DNA of 5,721 bases from Alistipes sp. (GTDB lineage Bacteria; Bacteroidota; Bacteroidia; Bacteroidales; Rikenellaceae), in assembly GCA_014796635.1 (NCBI GenBank), contig JAAVIK010000001.1, positions 354,193-359,913 on the forward strand. The letters run 5' to 3'. Position numbers and translations under genes: made by a program. Of this stretch, positions 1 to 5,721 are shown piece after piece; the first letter of the stretch is position 1, and each line of letters starts with the position of its first letter. The notes beneath the pieces were generated by a model. That model was given only the letters and a program-made list of their open reading frames with translations, searched no databases and was not told where the DNA came from.

Positions 1-605
<605 letters not shown>

Positions 606-666
606 TTAAGTTTTTTTAATAAACCCCTTTTCAGCGCGTTCGACCGCTTTCATAAGACCGGACGAC

Positions 667-716
667 CCGCCCGGCCTGCGGGCGGCAAACTTCCGGCCAA
701 ACTGCGGACCGGCCGG
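667..716 (-). terminator. GC-rich hairpin cluster downstream of mlaF, possible weak terminator
   Basis: A perfect 7-bp stem (667-673 pairing with 679-685) encloses a 5-base loop. A second inverted repeat, CCGGCC at 693-698 with GGCCGG at 711-716, lies between it and mlaF. Both come 30-80 bases after the mlaF stop, where a transcript end would be expected. Neither is followed by a T-run on the minus strand, so this is not a standard intrinsic terminator. It could instead slow polymerase, stabilise the 3' end of the mRNA, or work together with Rho. Confidence 0.3.
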
Positions 717-749
717 CCGAAAAACGATATCGGAGCGGAACCTGCCGCC

Positions 750-1505
750 TCAACGGACGGCCGCCTTGGCGCGCTTGGCCATGGCCGAGGCGAAAACGAA
801 CGCGTTGAGCTCGGGATTGTCGGCCTGGAGAATCTCGTCCTTGGTGCCCTCCCACCACTTGCGGCCCTCGTGGATGTAGACGATCTTCTCGCCGATCTCC
901 ATGACGGAGTTCATGTCGTGGGTGTTGATGATGGTGGTGATGTTGTACTCGCGCGTGATCTCGTGGATGAGGTTGTCGATGACGATCGAGGTCTGCGGGT
1001 CGAGGCCCGAGTTGGGCTCGTCGCAGAAAAGGTACTTGGGATTGAGCACGATAGCCCGGGCGATAGCCACACGCTTGATCATGCCGCCCGACAGCTCGGC
1101 GGGGTATAGACGGTTGGCGTTCTCGAGCCGCACGCGCTGCAGGCAGAAGTTGACCCGCTCGAGCTTCTCGGCCTCCGACTGCTCGGTGAAAAGATCGAGC
1201 GGCAGCTTGACGTTCTCCTCGACCGACGACGAATCGAGCAGGGCGCCTCCTTGGAAGATCATGCCGATATCCTTGCGGATGGCCTTGCGCTCGCGGAATC
1301 CCAGCTCCGTGAAATTGATGTCGTCGTACCACACGGCACCCGAATCGATGCCGTGCAGGCCGACCAGACTTTTGAGCAGCACGGTCTTGCCCGAACCGCT
1401 CTTGCCGATGATGAGGTTGGTCCGGCCGGTCTCGAACTCCACAGAGATGTCGTCGAGCACCGTGCGGCCGTCGAACGACTTGACGATATGTTGGGCGCGT
1501 ATCAT
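750..1505 (-). CDS. mlaF: MlaF-type ABC transporter ATP-binding protein (phospholipid transport)
   Basis: This is the ATPase that powers the MlaE permease to move phospholipids and keep the outer membrane asymmetric; it acts on the cytoplasmic face of the inner membrane. The 251-residue length is normal. All ABC motifs are present: Walker A GKSGSGKT (34-41), Q-loop Gln85 in FQGGALLDSSSVEENV (a stretch typical of MlaF proteins), signature LSGGM (138-142), Walker B YLFCDEP with catalytic Glu163, D-loop SGLD (166-169) and H-loop His196. DEPNSGLDP has Asn where many ABC proteins have Thr. The start ATG (1505-1503) overlaps the mlaE stop as ATGA, so the two are probably translationally coupled. 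The short tail is Lys/Arg/Ala-rich. Transport direction and exact substrate cannot be read from sequence. A related Mce-type lipid importer ATPase is the main alternative name. Confidence 0.93.
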   Translation of the reverse strand: MIRAQHIVKSFDGRTVLDDISVEFETGRTNLIIGKSGSGKTVLLKSLVGLHGIDSGAVWYDDINFTELGFRERKAIRKDIGMIFQGGALLDSSSVEENVKLPLDLFTEQSEAEKLERVNFCLQRVRLENANRLYPAELSGGMIKRVAIARAIVLNPKYLFCDEPNSGLDPQTSIVIDNLIHEITREYNITTIINTHDMNSVMEIGEKIVYIHEGRKWWEGTKDEILQADNPELNAFVFASAMAKRAKAAVR

Positions 1506-2245
1506 ATCAGCAAGATCTGCGTGAGCATGAGGTTGAAGATCATGATGACCACCGACCCGGCCACCACGGCGCGCGTCGAGGCGGCGCCCACCTCGAGCGA
1601 ATTGCCCTTGGCGTAGTAGCCGAAAAAGGCCGAGACGGAGGTGATGAGGTAGGCGAAGACCGCCATTTTGATGAGCGAATAGGTAATCGAATAGGGCTTG
1701 AAATCCAGCAGCAGCCCGTCGAGGTAGTCGGCCGGGAGCATGATACCCGTAAGGCAGGAGATCGCCCAGCCGCCCAGTATGCCGATGAGGATCGAGAGAA
1801 TCGTGAGGAACGGGAAGAAGAAGACCGCGGCGACGATCTTGGGCAGGATCAGATACGACGCCGAGTTGACCCCCATGATTTCGAGGGCGTCGATCTGCTC
1901 GGTGATGCGCATGGTGCCGATCTCCGAGGCGATGCTCGACCCCACCTTGCCGGCGAGGATCAGGGCCACGACCGTCGAGGAGAACTCCAGAATCATGGTC
2001 TCGCGCGTGGCGTAGCCGACCAGCGACTTCGGGATGAACGGCGACTCGAGGTTGATGCACATCTGCAGCGTGATGACGGCGCCGATGAAGATCGAGATGA
2101 TGGCCGTCAGCCCGATCGAATCGACGCCGAGCGCCTCCATTTCGCAGACGATCCGACGGCGGTAGATCGAGCCTTTCTCGGGCCGAGAAAAGACCTTGCC
2201 CATGAGGATGAAATAACGGCCTATGGCGGCGAAGAGACGGAGCAT
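1502..2245 (-). CDS. mlaE: MlaE-type ABC transporter permease (phospholipid transport, MlaE/DUF140 family)
   Basis: This is the inner-membrane permease of the Mla-type lipid transporter and the partner of the adjacent MlaF. The 247-residue protein starts MLRLFAAIGRYFILMGKVF. Several hydrophobic helices follow, including about 44-64, 88-106, a long one in the region AAVFFFPFLTILSILIGILG, and the last helix at the C-terminus. The family hallmark lies at about 107-127 (SEIGTMRITEQIDALEIMGVN), the cytoplasmic coupling region that meets the ATPase. The start ATG at 2245 leaves just 2 bases after the upstream gene's stop, and the stop overlaps mlaF by 4 bases, so the three genes look like one operon. 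No MCE protein (MlaD) follows, so that part must be encoded elsewhere. The family call is secure; the Mla symbol is by homology. Confidence 0.92.
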   Translation of the reverse strand: MLRLFAAIGRYFILMGKVFSRPEKGSIYRRRIVCEMEALGVDSIGLTAIISIFIGAVITLQMCINLESPFIPKSLVGYATRETMILEFSSTVVALILAGKVGSSIASEIGTMRITEQIDALEIMGVNSASYLILPKIVAAVFFFPFLTILSILIGILGGWAISCLTGIMLPADYLDGLLLDFKPYSITYSLIKMAVFAYLITSVSAFFGYYAKGNSLEVGAASTRAVVAGSVVIMIFNLMLTQILLI

Positions 2246-2247
2246 GG

Positions 2248-2622
2248 CTATCGGTCTTTGGTCTCCTCGAAGTCGACGTAGTCGCCGACGTCGCGGGAGA
2301 TGCGTTTTTCGGGAACCCCGCCGGTCTTGTGCACCCGCACGTCGCCCTCGCGGCGGCGCTGGCCGGAAGCATCCCCGGTGCGGAATCCGCGGCCGAACTG
2401 CTCCTCCATGCCGCGCTGTACGCGGTAGATGCGCCAGCGGAACAGCAGCAGCAGGATGCCGATCAGCAGAAAAAATCCCAAGAACATATAGAGGACGAGG
2501 GCCGCAACCCCTTTGAGCAGCGACGGAGCGGCCAGCGCCAGCACGACGACGCACAGCACGAACAGCGGGTTGCGCTGCACGAAAGCGACGAGCGCATCGA
2601 GTATGGCGGCAAGGAATCTCAT
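2248..2622 (-). CDS. Small two-helix membrane protein with conserved acidic tail (DUF4834-like)
   Basis: This 124-residue protein has no known function. After a short N-terminus come two hydrophobic segments, about 20-36 and 40-61, then a cytoplasmic-looking basic stretch (FRWRIYRVQR) and a polar tail. The tail pattern EGDVRV (92-97) then EKRISRDVGDYVDFEE (105-120) matches, from memory, the C-terminal motif of the Bacteroidota family DUF4834; a profile search would settle this. I chose the ATG at 2622-2620 because it directly precedes the hydrophobic region. An upstream start at 2703 would add residues from the intergenic DNA and overlap the purB promoter. The stop lies 2 bases before mlaE, so it is probably the first gene of the mlaE-mlaF operon, which suggests but does not prove a membrane or envelope role. 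The frame is intact. Confidence 0.85.
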   Translation of the reverse strand: MRFLAAILDALVAFVQRNPLFVLCVVVLALAAPSLLKGVAALVLYMFLGFFLLIGILLLLFRWRIYRVQRGMEEQFGRGFRTGDASGQRRREGDVRVHKTGGVPEKRISRDVGDYVDFEETKDR

Positions 2623-2627
2623 GGTCA

Positions 2628-2657
2628 CAAAGGTATGGAAAAATAGGCGAAATTCAA
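2628..2657 (-). promoter_or_regulatory. Promoter of the DUF4834-like/mlaE/mlaF operon
   Basis: On the minus strand, TTG (2657-2655) and TACCTTTG (2635-2628) are separated by 19 bases, a good fit to the Bacteroidota consensus. The -7 box ends only 5 bases before the start codon at 2622, so transcription would begin at or next to the ATG and the message would be leaderless or nearly so. The match is seen; the start site is inferred. Confidence 0.6.
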
Positions 2658-2667
2658 TAATTTGTCG

Positions 2668-2675
2668 TAAATTTG
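2668..2675 (+). promoter_or_regulatory. Likely -7 promoter box of purB
   Basis: TAAATTTG is a full match to TAnnTTTG on the plus strand. No clear TTG lies 19-21 bases upstream, so the -33 element is weak. If used, transcription begins near 2680. This would exclude the in-frame ATG at 2676 (and TTG at 2673) as the purB start and leave those at 2697 or 2706. The box shares its short region with the opposing promoter, so the two may interfere. Confidence 0.45.
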
Positions 2676-2705
2676 ATGCCCGAACGAACAAAATCCATGT
2701 CAAAT

Positions 2706-4052
2706 ATGTTAACCGCCCTGACCGCCATTTCGCCCGTCGACGGGCGCTACCGCAGCAAAACGGAAAAGCTGGCCGGCTACTTCTCGGAGCAGGCCCTGAT
2801 CCGCTACCGCATCCGTGTGGAGGTCGAGTACTTCATCGCGCTGTGCGAGCTGCCCCTGCCGCAGCTGGCGGGCGTCGACCGCTCCGCATTCGCCGCCCTG
2901 CGGCAACTCTACACCGACTTCTCGACGGCCGACGCCCAGCGCGTCAAGGAGATCGAGGCGGTCACGAACCACGACGTAAAGGCGGTCGAATATATTATAA
3001 AGGAGAAGATGGAGGCGCTGGGGCTGGCCGAATACAAGGAATTCGTCCACTTCGGACTGACCTCGCAGGATATCAACAACACCTCGATCCCCCTTTCGCT
3101 CAAAGAGGGGCTCGAAGAGGTCTACTACCCCGCCGTCGGAGAGGTGCGCGACCGGCTCGCCGCCTTCGCCGAGGAGTGGCGCGCAGTGCCTATGCTGGCC
3201 CGCACCCACGGACAGCCCGCCTCGCCCACCACGCTTGGCAAGGAGATGCGGGTCTACGTCGAGCGGCTCGACAAGCAGCTGGCTCTGCTGCACGGCCTTG
3301 CCGTCCCGGCCAAGTTCGGCGGTGCGACGGGCAACTTCAACGCCCACCACGCCGCCTACCCCGCGATCGACTGGGCGGCGTTCGCCGACCGCTTCGTGAA
3401 CGGACGGCTGGGCCTCGACCGCTCGCAGTACACGACGCAGATCGAGCACTACGACAACTTGGCGGCGATCTTCGACAACCTCAAGCGCATCGACACGATC
3501 CTCATCGACCTTGCGCGCGACATGTGGATGTATATCTCCGAGGAGTATTTCAAACAGCGGATCAAGGCGGGCGAGGTAGGCTCGAGCGCCATGCCCCACA
3601 AGGTCAACCCCATCGACTTCGAGAACGCCGAGGGCAACCTCGGCATGGCGAACGCCCTCTACGAACACCTCTCGGCCAAACTGCCCCTCTCGCGCCTGCA
3701 GCGCGACCTGACCGACTCGACGGTGCTGCGCAACGTGGGCGTGCCGATAGCCCACTCGATCATTGCGCTGCAGTCGTTGCTAAAAGGTTTAAACAAGCTG
3801 ATTCTCAATCGCGAAGCTCTCGACCGCGATCTGGAAGACAACTGGGCCGTGGTGGCCGAGGGCATCCAGACCATCCTGCGCCGCGAGGGCTATCCTCAGC
3901 CCTACGAAGCGCTCAAGGCGCTGACCCGGACCAACGCCCATGTTACGGCCGACACGATCGCGGCGTTCATCTCGACGCTCGACGTCTCCGACAGCGTGAA
4001 AGCCGAGCTGCAAGCCCTCACGCCCGCGACCTATACGGGAATATACGAATGA
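2706..4052 (+). CDS. purB: Adenylosuccinate lyase
   Basis: This cytosolic enzyme acts twice in purine synthesis. It splits SAICAR to AICAR plus fumarate, and adenylosuccinate to AMP plus fumarate. It belongs to the fumarase/aspartase superfamily. The protein has 448 residues, close to the 456 of E. coli PurB, and starts MLTALTAISPVDGRYRSK, which aligns with the usual beginning (a few residues, then LTAxSPVDGRY). Active-site regions are intact: TSQDINN (119-125), ARTHGQPA with the catalytic His at 168, and the signature loop GSSAMPHKVNP (292-302) carrying the catalytic Ser. An in-frame ATG at 2697 would add only MSN and is nearly as likely; the ATG at 2676 abuts the proposed -7 box and is disfavoured. 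The stop overlaps the next gene's ATG (ATGA), indicating co-transcription with the exported protein and birA. Confidence 0.96.
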   Translation: MLTALTAISPVDGRYRSKTEKLAGYFSEQALIRYRIRVEVEYFIALCELPLPQLAGVDRSAFAALRQLYTDFSTADAQRVKEIEAVTNHDVKAVEYIIKEKMEALGLAEYKEFVHFGLTSQDINNTSIPLSLKEGLEEVYYPAVGEVRDRLAAFAEEWRAVPMLARTHGQPASPTTLGKEMRVYVERLDKQLALLHGLAVPAKFGGATGNFNAHHAAYPAIDWAAFADRFVNGRLGLDRSQYTTQIEHYDNLAAIFDNLKRIDTILIDLARDMWMYISEEYFKQRIKAGEVGSSAMPHKVNPIDFENAEGNLGMANALYEHLSAKLPLSRLQRDLTDSTVLRNVGVPIAHSIIALQSLLKGLNKLILNREALDRDLEDNWAVVAEGIQTILRREGYPQPYEALKALTRTNAHVTADTIAAFISTLDVSDSVKAELQALTPATYTGIYE

Positions 4053-4717
4053 ATGCGACGGTGAAAAAAGCATTTATAATCGCCGTCGTTGCGGTTTTAG
4101 CTCGGATCGACGTTCAGGCTCAAGCTCCGTTCGCGCACTTGGTGGCCGACATGCCGACGACCGATGTGCCGTTCAAAGCTGCTAAAGACATAACCAAACG
4201 ATCGTACGGCATCCCCGGTTACAAAGGGTACATCTCGGCGAAACTCTACGAGGACATACAATGCACCTCTTATTTTATGGCCGATACGGAGGAGTCGGCC
4301 CCGGACAGCTATGCCAAATTCCGCATTCCCGATACTCCTCATTATTTGTTCGTCGCCAGTTTCGGCGGCCCGACCGACTATTTGACCGACCTGCTGGTCG
4401 TCGTCGATTCCGAAGGCCATGTGCTGGATACGCTGGAGGCGAGCGTATGGTATTTTCCCGGGATCGCAGTCAAACAATATGAGGTTACGGAGAACTATGA
4501 AGTGATCATTCATATGCTGAAACCCCTCGCACCCAATTCCATATCGTTTGCCGATTTCAGCAGCTTTCCGGCATCGAGGATGAGTAGGACTTATAGAATC
4601 GCTGACGGTAAGTTCGTTCTTCAGTCGGAAAAAAGCTACCGGCCACAGATTTACACCCGGTCCCGATTGGAGCAGGAGACCTATAATATATGGAACGGGC
4701 AGGAACAAATTTTATGA
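4049..4717 (+). CDS. Exported protein of unknown function, more AT-rich than its neighbours
   Basis: I do not recognise this 222-residue protein. The N-terminus is a plausible signal peptide: Lys6-Lys7, a hydrophobic core at about 8-18 (AFIIAVVAVLA), then RIDVQA. Cleavage after Ala24 (V-Q-A) would leave Gln25 at +1, as is frequent in Bacteroidota secreted proteins. The mature part is mostly alternating hydrophobic/polar stretches with many aromatics, which suggests a beta-rich fold, including TDLLVVVDSEGHVLDTLEA and NYEVIIHMLKPL. It has a single Cys (72), no lipobox and no second membrane helix, so a periplasmic or surface location is inferred. It overlaps purB and birA by 4 bases each (ATGA at both ends). 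G+C is about 43-55% in sampled 60-base lines against clearly over 60% in purB and birA, and it uses rarer ATA and AGG codons. It is probably a fast-evolving or acquired lineage gene. The frame is intact. Confidence 0.85.
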   Translation: MNATVKKAFIIAVVAVLARIDVQAQAPFAHLVADMPTTDVPFKAAKDITKRSYGIPGYKGYISAKLYEDIQCTSYFMADTEESAPDSYAKFRIPDTPHYLFVASFGGPTDYLTDLLVVVDSEGHVLDTLEASVWYFPGIAVKQYEVTENYEVIIHMLKPLAPNSISFADFSSFPASRMSRTYRIADGKFVLQSEKSYRPQIYTRSRLEQETYNIWNGQEQIL

Positions 4718-5436
4718 TTTACCGGCTCGCTTCCACCACGTCGACCAACGACGAAGCCCGCAATCCGAAATACCGCCACGGCGACGTCGTATGGGCCGAG
4801 CGGCAGACGGCCGGGCGCGGACAGCGGGGCCACGTGTGGCATAGCCCCGAGGGCGAGAACCTCACCTTTTCGCTGGTGCTCGAACCGGGTTTCCTGCCCG
4901 TCAGGGAGCAATTTCTGCTCTCCGAAGCCGTAGCGTTGTCGCTGACCGACACTTTCGCGGTGTACGGGATCGACACGCGCATCAAGTGGACGAACGACAT
5001 CTACGCCGGCGACCGCAAGATCGTGGGGATGCTCATCGAACACAGCTATTCGGGCCCGACCCTCGCACGCACGATCGTGGGCATCGGCATCAACGTCAAC
5101 CAGACGGCGTTCGATCCCGCACTGCCCAACCCCGTATCGATGACGCAGCTCGCAGGCCGCATGTTCGACCGCGCCGAGGTGCTCGAAACATTCCTCGCCC
5201 GCTGCGAAAACCGCTACGGGCAGCTCGAAGCCGGCGAAACGGACCTCCTGCAGCAAGCCTACCGCCGCCGCATGTACCGGCTGGGCGAGCGGCACCGCTA
5301 CCGCATTCCGGGCCGGGGCGAAACGGACGGCACGATCGAGGGGGTGCGCCCCACCGGCGAGCTGCTCCTGCGCCACGCCGACGGCTCGCTCGGGGAATAT
5401 CTGTTCGGAGAGGCGGAATTTGTGTTAAAAAAATAA
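4714..5436 (+). CDS. birA: Biotin--[acetyl-CoA-carboxylase] ligase, single-domain (no DNA-binding domain)
   Basis: This cytosolic enzyme activates biotin with ATP to biotinyl-5'-AMP and transfers it to a lysine on carrier proteins such as the acetyl-CoA carboxylase BCCP. The 240 residues start [16 protein letters not shown], the usual beginning of the catalytic domain, so the repressor helix-turn-helix of E. coli BirA is absent and self-regulation by that route is not expected. Motifs are the nucleotide/biotin loop [11 protein letters not shown] (34-44), KWTND (91-95, where KWPND is usual), RKIVGMLIE with the catalytic Lys102, and GIGINVN (123-129). A small C-terminal beta domain follows from about 190. 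The chosen ATG at 4714 overlaps the preceding stop as ATGA. An in-frame ATG at 4690, 11 bases after AGGAG, would add 8 residues and cannot be excluded. Confidence 0.94.
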   Translation: MIYRLASTTSTNDEARNPKYRHGDVVWAERQTAGRGQRGHVWHSPEGENLTFSLVLEPGFLPVREQFLLSEAVALSLTDTFAVYGIDTRIKWTNDIYAGDRKIVGMLIEHSYSGPTLARTIVGIGINVNQTAFDPALPNPVSMTQLAGRMFDRAEVLETFLARCENRYGQLEAGETDLLQQAYRRRMYRLGERHRYRIPGRGETDGTIEGVRPTGELLLRHADGSLGEYLFGEAEFVLKK

Positions 5437-5445
5437 CAGAAATCC

Positions 5446-5475
5446 TTGCTGTGAACGAAATAACAGCTATATTTG
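5446..5475 (+). promoter_or_regulatory. Promoter of gcvH (Bacteroidota type)
   Basis: TTG (5446-5448) and TATATTTG (5468-5475) are separated by 19 bases, an excellent match to the phylum consensus. They lie entirely in the 70-base gap after the birA stop. The inferred leader is about 25 bases, ending in an A-rich stretch (GAAACGTT) before the ATG rather than a Shine-Dalgarno site. The gap is too short for a glycine riboswitch. Confidence 0.72.
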
Positions 5476-5506
5476 CACCACGAAAACCTTTAAAAACAGA
5501 AACGTT

Positions 5507-5721
5507 ATGAACGTACCTGCCAATCTCCGGTATTCCAACGACCACGAATGGTGCCGCATCGAAGGCGACACGGCCATTGTGGGCATCACCGACTTCGCGC
5601 AGAGCCAGCTGGGCGACATCGTATTCGTAGACGTGCCGACCGTGGGCGAGACGCTGGCGGCGGGCGATGTATTCGGCTCGATCGAAGCGGTGAAGACCGT
5701 GAGCGACGCATTCCTGCCCGT
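5507..5721 (+). CDS. gcvH: Glycine cleavage system H protein (5' part; gene runs off the right edge)
   Basis: GcvH is the small lipoylated carrier that shuttles the aminomethyl intermediate between the P, T and L proteins of the glycine cleavage system, which yields CO2, ammonia and 5,10-methylene-tetrahydrofolate. The 71 visible codons are a bit over half of a usual 125-130 residue protein. They begin [20 protein letters not shown] and continue with [19 protein letters not shown], both characteristic. The lipoylation site is Lys63 in [10 protein letters not shown], the expected place in the hairpin turn. No in-frame damage is seen. It has its own promoter after birA, although read-through from purB-birA is possible. 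The one-carbon units it helps produce are used in purine synthesis, a loose functional link to purB. Confidence 0.96.
   Translation, partial: MNVPANLRYSNDHEWCRIEGDTAIVGITDFAQSQLGDIVFVDVPTVGETLAAGDVFGSIEAVKTVSDAFLP

Noticed and set aside
631..1332. Minus-strand 233-codon open frame over mlaF
   Set aside because: It is an out-of-frame shadow of mlaF, rich in Arg, His and Pro, with no recognisable domain.
3089..3110. C-rich/G-rich hairpin inside purB resembling a terminator stem
   Set aside because: It lies in conserved coding sequence (around LSLKEGLEE), has an internal mismatch and no T-run follows it.
2513..4048. Very long plus-strand open frame (734 codons in total) running through purB in another frame
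   Set aside because: Up to 4048 it is an Arg/Pro-rich out-of-frame reading of the GC-rich purB. Only its final part, from the ATG at 4049, is a real gene.
4681..4692. TATAAT-like sequence with an upstream AGGAG near the birA start
   Set aside because: It is coding sequence of the exported protein. The TATAAT -10 box is not the main promoter type in Bacteroidota, and the ATGA overlap at 4714 explains birA expression.
5437..5506. Possible glycine riboswitch before gcvH
   Set aside because: The gap is only 70 bases, is largely taken up by a promoter match, and shows no aptamer-like stems.

Overview
The window looks like an ordinary housekeeping stretch of a Bacteroidota chromosome. A GC-rich member such as Alistipes or another Rikenellaceae is likely, by inference. 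Coding DNA is GC-rich, while the short gaps between genes are AT-rich. Three gaps carry good matches to the Bacteroidota promoter pattern (TTG or TTTG, about 19-20 bases, then TAnnTTTG), and most start codons follow A-rich stretches rather than Shine-Dalgarno sites. The protein sequences (type I GAPDH, MlaE/MlaF, PurB, single-domain BirA, GcvH, and a small membrane protein of the DUF4834 type) fit the same phylum.

Layout. On the minus strand, reading leftward from about 2622, a tight three-gene unit encodes a small two-helix membrane protein, the lipid-transporter permease MlaE and its ATPase MlaF. The first two genes are separated by 2 bases and the last two overlap as ATGA. After a 231-base gap, which is GC-rich near mlaF and AT-rich near gap, comes the 5' part of gap, cut by the left edge and preceded by its own promoter. 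On the plus strand, diverging from the same roughly 80-base control region, purB is followed by an unrecognised exported protein and then birA. Each junction there is also an ATGA overlap. A separate promoter of 70 bases total spacing then leads into gcvH, which is cut by the right edge.

How the genes relate. MlaE and MlaF form the inner-membrane core of a phospholipid transporter that maintains outer-membrane asymmetry. No MCE-domain substrate-binding partner (MlaD) is present in the window. PurB catalyses two steps of purine synthesis. BirA attaches biotin to carboxylase carrier domains. GcvH is the lipoylated shuttle protein of the glycine cleavage system, which supplies one-carbon units that purine synthesis consumes. 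Gap is central glycolysis.

The main unusual element is the exported protein at 4049-4717. Its base composition is clearly more AT-rich than its neighbours, yet it is fitted without a spare base between two conserved enzymes. I found no mobile element, CRISPR array, RNA gene or defence system, and nothing that amounts to a new biological system.
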